From the NCBI RefSeq assembly GCF_009727155.1, contig NZ_WNWM01000002.1, positions 868,001-932,000 of the forward strand: a stretch of DNA of 64,000 nt, given 5' to 3'. This stretch comes from Pseudoduganella dura (GTDB lineage Bacteria; Pseudomonadota; Gammaproteobacteria; Burkholderiales; Burkholderiaceae_D). The translations under genes and the position numbers were made by a program. The notes beneath the pieces were generated by a model, which saw only the letters and a program-made list of their open reading frames with translations, was not told the DNA's origin and did no database searches. Below are positions 24,050 through 33,071 of the stretch, piece by piece. Every line of letters begins with the position of its first letter. Position 1 is the stretch's first letter.

Positions 24050-25366
24050 CTATTCCAGCACCCGGTTCCGCGACTCCATGTCCACGCATGCAATGGCCAC
24101 CGCCCCGGCCAGCAGGAACGCCGCCAGCATCGCCAGCGCCAGCGTGAAATGCGTGGCCATCACGGGTGCCACGATCGCCGGCGCGAACAGCCCGCCGAAG
24201 CGCGCCACGGCACCGGCGGTGCCCATGCCGCTGGCCCGCAGATCGGTCGGGTACACCTCGGGCGTGAACGCATACAGCGCGCCCCACGTGCCCAACAGCG
24301 CAAAGCTCATCAGCAGGGTCGAGCCCACCACCAGCGCGGTGGACGTGCCCAGGCTGTAGCACATGCAGCCGGCGGCGCTGAGCACCAGGAAGCCCACCAG
24401 CGTGGGCTTGCGCCCCCAGCGTTCCACGCCATAGGCGGCCAGTGCGAAGCCGGGCAACTGCACCAGGGCAAGCACGATCAGGAACACCTGGCCACGCATG
24501 AAGGCGAAGCCTTCCGCGCCCAGCTTTACCGGCAGGTACACGAACACGCCGTAGTAGGCGATGGAAATGAGGCCCCAGGCGATGAACAGCGCGATGCTCC
24601 GGCGCCGCAGGCGCGTCGAGAACAGCGCGAAGACGGACTGGCGCGGCGCGTTCTCCGCCCGCAGTGGCGGCAGGTCGGCGCTGCGGCCGTTCGCCGTGGC
24701 CACGCGCACCAGTACCTGGCGCGCCTGTTCCGGCTTGCCGCTGCGGCTCAGGTACATCGGCGATTCCGGCACATACAGGCGCAGCACGACGCCGACCAGC
24801 GCCGGCAGCCCGGTGACGAGGAAGATCACGCGCCAGGCATCGTCGCCCCACCCCACGGCCACCAGGGCCAGGATCGCCAGCAGGATCGTGCCGACGGCCC
24901 AGAACGATTCGAGCATCACGAGCCAGCGGCCGCGCCTGTCGCTGGGCAGGAATTCCGCCATCATCGTGTAGTCGACAGGCAGCGTGCCGCCCACGCCGAT
25001 GCCCGTCAGGAAGCGCAGGGCCAGCAGCCACGTGAAATCGGGCGCGAAGGCCGACGCCACGCCGCAGCAGGCGTCGACGATCACCGCCGCCATCAGCACC
25101 GGGCGCCGCCCGATCCGGTCGGCCAGCCGGCCGAAGGCGAAGGCACCGACCAGCATGCCGATGAAAAAGAACGTGCCGGTCTGCAGCGCCTGCGGCACCG
25201 CCAGCCCGAAGGTCTTCGCGATCGACGGCGCGGTGAAGCCGATCGACAGCACCTGCATCGCGTCGGCCATCCAGACCAGGCCGAAAATCACGAACAGGCG
25301 GTACTGGAACCTGCCGACGCCCGCAGCGGCGATCCCCTGTTCGACGGTAATGGGTAAAGCGGACAT
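24050..25366 (-). CDS. MFS transporter, metabolite:H+ symporter type
   Basis: 438 aa, 12 predicted transmembrane helices. ATG 25366 follows GGGAG. The family signature between TM2 and TM3 is 'GRLADRIGRRPVLM', and 'VPESPMYLSRSGKPEQA' with the PESP motif before the central loop is typical of the sugar / aromatic-acid / niacin (NiaP, SV2-like) branch of the MFS. 'GVERWGRKPTL' repeats the motif in the second half. Cargo is likely a small organic acid or aromatic. It lies just outside the aromatic-glycoside cluster, separated by a dead kinase gene, and may or may not belong to it. Confidence 0.85.
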   Translation of the reverse strand: MSALPITVEQGIAAAGVGRFQYRLFVIFGLVWMADAMQVLSIGFTAPSIAKTFGLAVPQALQTGTFFFIGMLVGAFAFGRLADRIGRRPVLMAAVIVDACCGVASAFAPDFTWLLALRFLTGIGVGGTLPVDYTMMAEFLPSDRRGRWLVMLESFWAVGTILLAILALVAVGWGDDAWRVIFLVTGLPALVGVVLRLYVPESPMYLSRSGKPEQARQVLVRVATANGRSADLPPLRAENAPRQSVFALFSTRLRRRSIALFIAWGLISIAYYGVFVYLPVKLGAEGFAFMRGQVFLIVLALVQLPGFALAAYGVERWGRKPTLVGFLVLSAAGCMCYSLGTSTALVVGSTLLMSFALLGTWGALYAFTPEVYPTDLRASGMGTAGAVARFGGLFAPAIVAPVMATHFTLALAMLAAFLLAGAVAIACVDMESRNRVLE

Positions 25367-25471
25367 AAATCTCCCTGGTCTTTCGGTAATGGCAGCGGCG
25401 ACAGCGGGAACCCGCGCTAGGCCTGCCCTTCGGCAATTTTATCGGGTAACCGGCAATTACTGATTTACAAT

Positions 25472-26202
25472 ATGCGGACGATCACTACGGTCGTTCCAAT
25501 CCTGCCCGTAAAACACCCATATCCTCTCCCAGCGCCCCCCCCCGATCAACCACGACCTCAGCTGGCTGTCCGGCGGCGGCGAGATGGGCGCGCTGATCCG
25601 CGCCATGGACTGGTCCGGCACGTCGCTGGGACCGCTGGAGGGCTGGCCGCAGAGCCTGCGCACCTCGGTCAGCCTGTGCCTGTCGTCCACCTTCCCGATC
25701 CTGGTCGCATGGGGCGGACGGCATCCAGATCCACAACGACGCCTACCGCCCGATCTGCGGCGACCAGCGTCCACGCGCGATGGGCGGCGCGTTCAGGCAG
25801 GTGTGGGCCAGCGCGCTGCCCGTGGTGGGCGATGCGTTCGACCGCGCCCACCGCAATTCGCTGCGCCTCCTGAAACTGGTCAACTCGCTGCTGGACTTTT
25901 CCCGCATCGAGGCCGGCCGGGCGACGGCCACCTACGTGCCGCTCGACCTGGCGCGGCTGACCACCGACCTGGCCGGAGTGTTCGATTCGGCGATGGAAAA
26001 AGGCGGGCTGCAATACCGGATCGACATCGAAGACCTCGGCGAGCTGCAGCAGGCCATGCTGGTGGCGCTGACCGGCTGGGGCACGGAACAGGACCGGCGG
26101 CGCTCGCGCGAAGCCGGCCTCGATGCCCGTCTCACCAAGCCGGTGGACCTGGCCAGCATCGACGCGTTGCTGCGGGAAGCGGCGGCGCAGCGCGCGAACT
26201 AG
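25472..26202 (+). pseudogene. decayed hybrid sensor histidine kinase
   Basis: Pieces of a large hybrid kinase lie collapsed into 730 bases and three frames. From 25545 'DLSWLSGGGEMGALIRAMDW' and 'LGPLEGWPQSLRTSV' are the usual N-terminus of this kinase type; after a frame change near 25715 comes 'IQIHNDAYRPICGD' and 'RQVWASALPVVGDAF'. This jumps straight to the post-HisKA 'LLDFSRIEAGRA' segment, then to a receiver end 'ALTGWGTEQDRRRSREAGLD' and 'RLTKPVD'. The HisKA, HATPase and most of the receiver have been removed by at least three deletions. A run of nine C at 25535-25543 separates an ATG at 25472 from the frame of the first piece. Confidence 0.8.
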
Positions 26203-26209
26203 CCGGCCT

Positions 26210-27205
26210 TCAGGCCGTTTCCAGTGCCGGCAACCGCATTGCCGGCATGGTTTCCAGCGCGTTGGCGCCGTGCGGCGACTTCGGCAGCTCGCCGTTGGCC
26301 GGCATGCCCCGCCCGATTTCCAGCATGATGCCGCGCAGCCAGATGTGGCAGGGATCGTTTTCCTGGAAGCGGTGCCATTGCAGGCATTCGGCCATCGGCG
26401 GCAGCGCGTAGGGCAGCGGCAGCACGCGGATCGGCAGGCGCCGCGCGCAGGCCAGCGCCAGGCGCGTGTGCATCGTCGCCACCAGGTCGGTGCCGACCAG
26501 CGCGGTGGCCATGCTGGTGAAATCGGCGGTCACCACGCGGATGCGCCGGTTCACGTTCTGCGCCTTCAGCAGCAGTTCTTCCATCGTCGGCGAGCGGGGC
26601 CGGCCCAGCATCGGCGCGATATGCGGCAGCCGATCGTAGGTGGCCGCATCGAGAACGTCGCCGACCTGGGTATTGCCCTCCCAGATCACGGCGCAGTAAT
26701 GGTCTTCGAACAGCGTTCGCTGCGGGTGCTCGGGGTCGAGGAAATGGCGCGGGATGATGAGGAAATCGTTCTCGCCGCGGCGCAGCTTCTCGGCCGCGTC
26801 GTCCGCCAGCGGCACCAGGTCCAGCGTCATGTTCGGCGCATCGCGCAGCACGCGGGCCACTACCTTGTTCAGGAACACCTCGGTGGCATAGTCCGACACC
26901 ATGATCTTCATGCAGCGCGTTTCGCGCGCCGGGTCGAACGTGACGCGGATGCCCACGGTGGCGTGCACGTGCAGGATCAGGTCGCGCACCGGGCCCACCA
27001 GCTGCCGGCCCAGCACCGTGAGCTCCATGTTGCGGCCCACGGCGGCCAGCAGGTCGTCCTCGAAGAATTCACGCAGCCGGGCAAGCATGCCGCTCATGGC
27101 CGACTGGCTGACGTTGACGCGGGCCGCGGCCCGGGTGATGTTCTGTTCTTCCAGCAGCGCGTCGAGCGCCAGCAAAAGATTCAGGTCCAGCCTGTTGAAT
27201 CGCAT
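26210..27205 (-). CDS. LysR-type regulator, NodD/FdeR-like
   Basis: 331 aa; ATG 27205 after AAGGAGA. The N-terminal helix-turn-helix 'LDLNLLLALDALLEEQNITRAAARVNVSQSAMSGMLARLR' region (residues 6-45) has the particular spelling of the NodD/FdeR branch of LysR proteins, which respond to flavonoids. The effector domain begins near residue 95 ('KIMVSDYATEVFLNKVVARVL'). It is the last minus-strand gene after ten co-directional catabolic genes, separated by 220 bases, so it probably has its own promoter and activates the cluster when an aromatic ligand is present. The ligand assignment is inference. Confidence 0.88.
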   Translation of the reverse strand: MRFNRLDLNLLLALDALLEEQNITRAAARVNVSQSAMSGMLARLREFFEDDLLAAVGRNMELTVLGRQLVGPVRDLILHVHATVGIRVTFDPARETRCMKIMVSDYATEVFLNKVVARVLRDAPNMTLDLVPLADDAAEKLRRGENDFLIIPRHFLDPEHPQRTLFEDHYCAVIWEGNTQVGDVLDAATYDRLPHIAPMLGRPRSPTMEELLLKAQNVNRRIRVVTADFTSMATALVGTDLVATMHTRLALACARRLPIRVLPLPYALPPMAECLQWHRFQENDPCHIWLRGIMLEIGRGMPANGELPKSPHGANALETMPAMRLPALETA

Positions 27206-27309
27206 GTTGTTGTCTCCTTTTTATGACTCATTGCTGCTTTTTATCCTCCCACTGTATGTTTTTTTATCGTGCGTGTCACTAGCAAAGTGCGCGGGAAATG
27301 CGTAAGGAT

Positions 27310-27369
27310 GTGTGAAGAAGCGTGTGAAGAAACGTGTGCAGAAGCGTTTGAAAAAGCGAGTGCGGAAGT
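27310..27369. repeat. five degenerate tandem 12-base units
   Basis: Units GTGTGAAGAAGC, GTGTGAAGAAAC, GTGTGCAGAAGC, GTTTGAAAAAGC and GAGTGCGGAAGT follow one another without gaps upstream of the LysR gene. The array is in the gap between the regulator and the hydrolase gene; on the minus strand it would read as a repeated RFFT-type peptide but belongs to no credible gene. A spacer expansion or a regulator-binding array are both possible. Confidence 0.7.
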
Positions 27370-27425
27370 AGCGTAGCCGGGCCCGCGTGCGCCGCGCAGG
27401 CCCGGTCACGCAACAGCCGGGAAAA

Positions 27426-28331
27426 TCAGGCCTGCGGGTCGCGCACGAAGGCCAGCAGAGGGCCGGCGAGCGCATCGTCGCCGCTGTTGATGGCATACAC
27501 CTGCGTCAGGTGATTATGGTTGCGCACCACCGAGATCTTCGGCTGGAAGCCGTGCCGCGTGACCAGCGTGGCGAACAGCTCCCCGGCCTGCGCCTGCATC
27601 TGTACCGGGTCCAGCTCCGCGTAGCTGATCGCCAGCGGGAACGGCGCCGCGTCGGCCAGCGCCACCGTCGACATGGCCCGGTACGCCGTGAAATCGGTGC
27701 CGAAATACGCTTCGTTGCGCGGGTCCGGCGTGGCGATGTTCAGCTGGCTGCGCGCCAGCAGTTCCAGTTCCGCGTTGTAGACGCCGGAAGCGAGAAAGGC
27801 GCCGGCGATCCTCAGCCCTTCGGCCGGGTGGAAACGCCGCACCAGCGTGGCCGCAGCCACGTGCGCCGCGCCGGCCGATTCTCCGGCCATCACGATGTGA
27901 TCGGGATCGCCGCCGTGTGCCGCCGCATGCGCCCTCGCCCACGCCAGCACCGCTGCCGCGTCCTCGGCGCCGGCCGGCCAGCGGTGGCGCGGGCCGAGCC
28001 GGTAATTCGGCAGCACCGCCAGCACGCCGTGGCGCGAGAAATAATCGCCGACGGCGGCGCGGTCGGCCTTGTCGCCACGGATGAAGCCGCCGCCGTGCAG
28101 GAAGATCACCACCGGGGCCTTGTCCACTCCGCCGAGCGGCAGGTAGACGTCGAGCCGGTGCCGCTCATCGTCGCCGTAGGCGATGTCGCGGAGCACTTCG
28201 CCGCCACGCGGCGCATTGGCCAGCAGCGGCGCATACAGGTTCTTCGCGAAGGCGGGATCGATCACGGGCCCGGCGGCGCGGATCGCCTTTTCCAGCTTGC
28301 GCATATCCGGCGCATTCACGTTCGCATTCAC
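27426..28331 (-). CDS. alpha/beta hydrolase, hormone-sensitive-lipase (family IV) type
   Basis: 301 aa from GTG 28331, two bases past the stop of the preceding amidohydrolase gene; ATG 28304 is the next choice. The oxyanion motif HGGG lies in 'VIFLHGGGFIRGDK' (about residue 85) and the nucleophile in 'IVMAGESAGAAHVAA' (about 155), defining the HSL family. An acidic residue in 'ISYAELDPVQM' and His in 'VRNHNHLTQVY' complete the triad. No signal peptide, so cytoplasmic. In this cluster it may hydrolyse an ester or C-C-type intermediate of the aromatic pathway. Confidence 0.87.
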   Translation of the reverse strand: MNANVNAPDMRKLEKAIRAAGPVIDPAFAKNLYAPLLANAPRGGEVLRDIAYGDDERHRLDVYLPLGGVDKAPVVIFLHGGGFIRGDKADRAAVGDYFSRHGVLAVLPNYRLGPRHRWPAGAEDAAAVLAWARAHAAAHGGDPDHIVMAGESAGAAHVAAATLVRRFHPAEGLRIAGAFLASGVYNAELELLARSQLNIATPDPRNEAYFGTDFTAYRAMSTVALADAAPFPLAISYAELDPVQMQAQAGELFATLVTRHGFQPKISVVRNHNHLTQVYAINSGDDALAGPLLAFVRDPQA

Positions 28332-28333
28332 TA

Positions 28334-29584
28334 TTACGCTCCCGCCAGCCCGGCCAGCGCCGGGTCCTTGTGGAAGCGGCCGTCCTTCATGATGGCGCGC
28401 AGGCGCTTGCGGTCCTGCATCACCCTCACGTCCGCCACGGGGTCGCCGTCCACCAGCAGCAGGTCGGCCAGGAAGCCCGGCTTCACCTGGCCCAGTTCGT
28501 CGCCCATGCCCATCAGCTCGCCGCCCAGCAGCGTGGCGGCCGACAGCACCTCTTCCGGCGTGTAGCCGAAGTGCTCGACGAACAGTTCGAGGTCGCGCGC
28601 ATTGCGGCCGTTCGGGTTGAACGGAAAGCCGTAGTCGCCGCCGGGCAGCACCTTCAGGCCGCGCCGCTTCAGTTCCGGCACCAGCTTCTTCTGCAGCGCC
28701 AGCACCTCGGCCGCGCTGGTCTTCATGTGCGTCATGTCGAAATGCGGCGGTGGAGTGGCGTCGAGCGTGGCCTGGATGATGCCCACGGCCGGCGCGATGA
28801 AGATCTCGTCGCGTTTCGCTTCCAGCAGGTCGAGCGCTTCGCTGTCCGCATAGGTGCAGTGGTACAGCACGCGAAAGCCCGCGCGCAGGCCCATCTTGAC
28901 CGCCTCGTTGGCCTGCGCGTGGCAAGCGAGCCACACGCCCGATTCGCGCGCCTGTTCGCCGGCGGCGCTGGCTTCTTCCTGCGTGTACAGCAACTGCTGC
29001 GAAGCACCCGGCATCAGCGCATCCTCGCCGGACAGCAGGAACTTCACGGACTTGGCGCCGATCGATGCGCATTCCTTGACGAACGCGCGAACCGAATCGG
29101 GCCCCTTGCCGTGATCGGCCACCTGGCCGGGATCGAGTTCGTCGATGGTCGGCGGCGAGCGCTCGATCGACGAGGCCACCAGCCGCGGACCGGGCATGCC
29201 GCCGCTCGTGATGAACGTGTTCAGCACCACTTCGACCGACTTGCTCAGCGAGCCGGCCGAATAGGCGCTCGTGAAGCCATGGTCGAGCAGGATACGGGCG
29301 TTGCGCGCCGTCGTCAGCACCAGGTCTTCCGGCGGCAGCGCCATGCCGGGCACGAAACGCTCCACCGAACTCGGCCACGACAGGTGCGCATGCGCCTCCA
29401 CCAGCCCCGGCATCAGCGTGCCGCCCTGCCCGTCGATGACGCGGTCGCCGGCCTGGGGCTCGATGCCGCGGCCGCCGTCGGCGACCTCGCTGATGCGGTT
29501 GCCCTCCACGCGCACGGCGCCGGTGCCGGGCCGCAGCTGGGCGCCGTCGAAGATGCGTACGTTGTTGAAAATGATTCCGCCCAC
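28334..29584 (-). CDS. metal-dependent amidohydrolase (imidazolonepropionase-like)
   Basis: 416 aa. GTG 29584 is preceded by AGGAGAC at ideal spacing, which decides the start over a farther TTG. Metal ligands: HxH in 'GLVEAHAHLSW' (about residue 63), a Lys in 'IGAKSVKFLLSGED', His in 'WLACHAQANEAVKMG' and 'RVLYHCTYADSE', and an Asp in 'LPGGDYGFPFNPNG'. This is the amidohydrolase superfamily subgroup containing imidazolonepropionases and Xaa-Pro dipeptidases. The protein is cytoplasmic. Its substrate in the cluster may be a lactone or amide arising from ring cleavage. It belongs to the long minus-strand operon. Confidence 0.87.
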   Translation of the reverse strand: MGGIIFNNVRIFDGAQLRPGTGAVRVEGNRISEVADGGRGIEPQAGDRVIDGQGGTLMPGLVEAHAHLSWPSSVERFVPGMALPPEDLVLTTARNARILLDHGFTSAYSAGSLSKSVEVVLNTFITSGGMPGPRLVASSIERSPPTIDELDPGQVADHGKGPDSVRAFVKECASIGAKSVKFLLSGEDALMPGASQQLLYTQEEASAAGEQARESGVWLACHAQANEAVKMGLRAGFRVLYHCTYADSEALDLLEAKRDEIFIAPAVGIIQATLDATPPPHFDMTHMKTSAAEVLALQKKLVPELKRRGLKVLPGGDYGFPFNPNGRNARDLELFVEHFGYTPEEVLSAATLLGGELMGMGDELGQVKPGFLADLLLVDGDPVADVRVMQDRKRLRAIMKDGRFHKDPALAGLAGA

Positions 29585-29685
29585 TTTTGTCTCCTGAATA
29601 TTCGAATTGATGTCCCAGCTTAGTGGGGCCGCCGGCATCGCCAAAGCCTTGTTTGGCGATACCAGCTATCGCCTGCCTTCATTGC

Positions 29686-32600
29686 CTATTTGCTGGCCTG
29701 CACCCGCAGCGTGACCGGCCCGATCAGTCCGGAAGGACGCAGCGGCGCATCGGCCCGGTACGTCGGCGCGGCGGTGAACGTGACCTTCTGCGCGCCCGGT
29801 TGCGCATCGCCGACCAGGCGGTTGACCCACAGGTTGGCCACCCTGACTTCCACGGTGTTGGCGCCCGCGACCACCAGCGAGCCGATGTCGACTTCGTAAG
29901 GCTGTTTCCAGGCGATGCCGGCAGACTTGCCGTTCACGATCACTTCCGCCACGTCGCCCACCCGGCCGAGATCGATCTTCATCGGCATGCCGGGCCCTGC
30001 CCCGTCCGGAAGGGTGAAGCCGCGCCGGTACACGCTGATTCCCGAGAAATACTTCACCCGGGGATCGGCACTGTCGGCCAGGGAACCCAATGCGCCGGCG
30101 GCGATCGCTCCCGGGGCGCCGAGGCCGTCGAAACCGATCTGCCATCCGCCGTCCAGCGTCGCGGCCCGGGTCCATGCCGGCGTCGCGATCGTTGCGGCCG
30201 GGCCGGCGGCCGCTTTGCGGAACACGACGAAGACCGATTCGTTCGCGCCCAGCGACAGCGGCACCGCCGTCCTGTTGTCCTGCGTGCGATAGCTTGCCGG
30301 TTCGCTGCGCCCGCTGTCGGCATGCCAGAACTCGGGGGCCTTGCCGCGCACGTTGAAGAGCGCCTCCGTGCCGACCGCCGCAGCGGTGCGGTTGGAAATG
30401 AAGTACACGTCGCCGTCGTCCAGGCGGCGGTGCACGAAAGAGAGCTGCGCGGCGCCGGTGCCGAAGTCGACGTCCGGCGCCTGGCCGAGCGTGCCCAGCG
30501 CCGCTTCCACGTCGCGGCCGTTCACGACGCGGCCCTTGCCGACAAAGGTCGCGGCACCGTTGCTCCACATGCGCCTGGCCAGCGCAGCGAACCGCCGGGG
30601 ATCGTCGCCGAGCGCCGGCGAGCCCTCCGGCGCCTCGCCGACGATCGTCGCGCCCTGCGTCGCCAGCGCATGCAGCCTGCGCAGCGTGGCCAGCGTCATC
30701 CTGCGGCTGGAGCCGCCCAGGAACAGCACGCGGTAGCGCGCGCCGCTCTTCGCGACCAGGTCGCCGTCCTTCACGGACAGCGCGTCCGCGAGGGCGTCGG
30801 CATTGACGAAATCGTACGCGTACCTCCGCGGCGCGTCGGCCGGCTGCCCGGCCTTGTACAGCGTGACCAGCGGCGCCTCTTCGCCGTAGAAGTACGCCAC
30901 GTCGGCGTAGAAGCGCCCCTGCTGGAGCAGCCAGGCGCCGCGGGCCATGTAGTCCACCCACGGGCGCGCCATGCCGGCCCACGTTTCGTTCCGGTTGAAA
31001 TACTGGCCGAAGATCGCCAGCGACAGGCCCGGCTTCCTGTCCTCGCCCAGCGGCTGGTGCACCGACGTGTGGATCACCGGCAGGTTGACGCCGCTGGCGA
31101 ATTCCGTGTCGATCATCGGCCGCAGGTCGGCCGGGGCGAACGCCCATGGCGCCATGGCGCTCGTCATCGATTCGGCCGCCACCAGGTTCTGGCCATAGAT
31201 GTGCGAGACCGAGGCGGCGCCCCGCATGTCGGCGATGGCGGTCGGGTTCGGGCCGAGATCCGGGCGGTACGTCCACATCGCCGCCATCGGGATATCGGCG
31301 TGGCGGCGCATCGCCATGTCGTCGCCGAGCGAGACCCTGGCGCTTTCCAGCGCCTCGCCGTAGACCTTCATGCCCCGTTCGCGGGCGACGGCCGCCACGG
31401 TGCCGTAGTGCTCGCTGGCGACCAGGTCGGCCAGCGTGCGGCGGTAGTCGTACAGGAAGGCGTCGGTGCGGGCGCGGTTGCCGATGACGAGGCCCGTCAG
31501 GGCCGGCAGCCACGGTTTCGCATCGTAGCCGCGCAGGCGCCTGAACTGCTCCAGCAGGCGCGGCGTCCAGTTCGACGTACCGACTTCGGTGCTGTCGGTC
31601 ACGATGGCGCGCACGCCGCGCTTGCCGATCATGTCCTTGCCGACCGCGCTTTCATAGTTTCCCAGGTAGGTCTGCAGGTAGCGGCGCACTGCCTGGCCGT
31701 CGTATTTGTCGACTTCCAGGCCGGTGGCCTCGGGCGTCGCCGGGTGGTTCTCGATGCCGGTCAGCGACCAGCCGAGCCGCACGACCTTCCACTTGCCCCT
31801 GGGCGGCGTCCACCGCAGCGTGCCGTCGGCGCCCACCCTGGCGGTCAGGTCGATGACCTGCGACGGGGCCGTGCCGGCCTCGCCCGGATCGGCGGCGGCA
31901 TCGAGCGCGTGGTAATCGGCCACCGTTGCAAAACCGGCCTTGGCCTCGAACCCGTTCACCCTCGGCTCGGCCGACAGGACAAGCTGGGTCAACCTGAGGT
32001 TTTTCGGCTTGGCCATCGCCGCGAACGGTCCCGTGTCGGCGCCTGGCACCGGCATGAAGCCCGGATTGACGACCGGCGGCGTGGGCTTGATCACGACGCG
32101 GAAGTGCGCCGCCGTGACGGGTGCGAAGCCGGCCGTGGCCGGTACCAGGGACAGGGGCAGGTCGCCGGCCTTGCGCCATGCCTGCCCGTCCGTACTCGAT
32201 TCCAGCACCGACGTATAGGCCGCGCCCTCGAAAATGGTCCCGACGCCGGCCACGAAGAGCGTGGCCGAGCGCACCGTGCGGGGCGCCGGATAATCGAGCG
32301 TGATGACGATCGCGCCGTCGGCGGCCGGTGGCGCGATCTCGACAATGTCGGCGTTGCCCGGCGCCGCCAGCTTGCCCGCGTCGAGCGTCCTGTCGCCGAG
32401 GCGGACGGACGGCAGGCCGGTGGCCCATTCCCCGGCCGGCCAGGCATAGACGGCGATATCGCCGCCTGACCGCGGCAGCGTCTTCGCATCCGGCACGTGC
32501 CCCATGATATCGGGCAATACGAACAGGTCCTGGAACGGCCCGCTGGTGCCCGGCACGGGCGCCAGCTTCACGTCGAGCGGCGCGCCGCCTTCGACGACGG

Positions 32601-33057
32601 TTTCGGACCAGACGACCTTCTTCATCCCGTCCTTCGCCGGCACCCACGGCCCGCCCGTTTCGCTCCAGCCCGGCGAAGCGGCGATGCCGAATTCCAGCTT
32701 GTTCCGCTCCGCCAGTTGCGCGGCGAACCTGAACGCTTCCTTCCACCCGGGATCCATGTAGGCCAGCCGTTTTGCAACGACCTGCGGCGTCATCATCTCG
32801 GCGTCGAAGTTCTGCAGGCCGCCCAGGCCCGAGCGCGCCATCCACTCGATATCCTTCCGGATGCCTTCCTTCGTGACATTGCCGTTCAACCAGTGCCACC
32901 AGACGCGCGGGCGCGCCGTGTTCGGCGGATCCTGGAATTCGCGCAGGTCGAGCGCGGCAACCTCGGCCACCGGGGCCAGCGTAGCGAACGTGCCGATCAC
33001 GGCCAGGCTCATCATGGCGCGGCGCGCGTGCCCGGCCATCGTGGATTTCTTGTCCAT
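29686..33057 (-). CDS. GH106-type alpha-L-rhamnosidase-like glycosidase, exported
   Basis: 1,123 aa, matching GH106 length. ATG 33057 lies 15 bases past the GH1 stop; a signal with RR before a hydrophobic core ('RRAMMSLAVIGTFATLAPVA') indicates export. The mature N-terminus 'FQDPPNTARPRVWWHWLNGNV' region is the family hallmark (about residues 40-60), followed by 'WMARSGLGGLQNFDAE'. Conserved stretches around 'TDSTEVGTSNW', 'MKVYGEALESA' and 'LVAAESMTSAM' likely hold the catalytic acids. C-terminal beta domains contain 'YRRGFTLPDG'. GH106 enzymes release terminal rhamnose from plant rhamnogalacturonans and flavonoid glycosides. Here the partner GH1 gene suggests rutinoside-type substrates. Confidence 0.85.
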   Translation of the reverse strand: MDKKSTMAGHARRAMMSLAVIGTFATLAPVAEVAALDLREFQDPPNTARPRVWWHWLNGNVTKEGIRKDIEWMARSGLGGLQNFDAEMMTPQVVAKRLAYMDPGWKEAFRFAAQLAERNKLEFGIAASPGWSETGGPWVPAKDGMKKVVWSETVVEGGAPLDVKLAPVPGTSGPFQDLFVLPDIMGHVPDAKTLPRSGGDIAVYAWPAGEWATGLPSVRLGDRTLDAGKLAAPGNADIVEIAPPAADGAIVITLDYPAPRTVRSATLFVAGVGTIFEGAAYTSVLESSTDGQAWRKAGDLPLSLVPATAGFAPVTAAHFRVVIKPTPPVVNPGFMPVPGADTGPFAAMAKPKNLRLTQLVLSAEPRVNGFEAKAGFATVADYHALDAAADPGEAGTAPSQVIDLTARVGADGTLRWTPPRGKWKVVRLGWSLTGIENHPATPEATGLEVDKYDGQAVRRYLQTYLGNYESAVGKDMIGKRGVRAIVTDSTEVGTSNWTPRLLEQFRRLRGYDAKPWLPALTGLVIGNRARTDAFLYDYRRTLADLVASEHYGTVAAVARERGMKVYGEALESARVSLGDDMAMRRHADIPMAAMWTYRPDLGPNPTAIADMRGAASVSHIYGQNLVAAESMTSAMAPWAFAPADLRPMIDTEFASGVNLPVIHTSVHQPLGEDRKPGLSLAIFGQYFNRNETWAGMARPWVDYMARGAWLLQQGRFYADVAYFYGEEAPLVTLYKAGQPADAPRRYAYDFVNADALADALSVKDGDLVAKSGARYRVLFLGGSSRRMTLATLRRLHALATQGATIVGEAPEGSPALGDDPRRFAALARRMWSNGAATFVGKGRVVNGRDVEAALGTLGQAPDVDFGTGAAQLSFVHRRLDDGDVYFISNRTAAAVGTEALFNVRGKAPEFWHADSGRSEPASYRTQDNRTAVPLSLGANESVFVVFRKAAAGPAATIATPAWTRAATLDGGWQIGFDGLGAPGAIAAGALGSLADSADPRVKYFSGISVYRRGFTLPDGAGPGMPMKIDLGRVGDVAEVIVNGKSAGIAWKQPYEVDIGSLVVAGANTVEVRVANLWVNRLVGDAQPGAQKVTFTAAPTYRADAPLRPSGLIGPVTLRVQASK

Positions 33058-33071
33058 GCGGCGTGCTCCGT

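Noticed and set aside
24050..25366. MFS gene as part of the glycoside operon
   Set aside because: It lies beyond the regulator gene and a dead opposite-strand kinase; adjacency alone does not support membership.
27221..27496. Minus-strand frame with repeated RFFT residues
   Set aside because: Produced by the 12-base DNA repeat; overlaps the end of the hydrolase gene and has no ribosome site.
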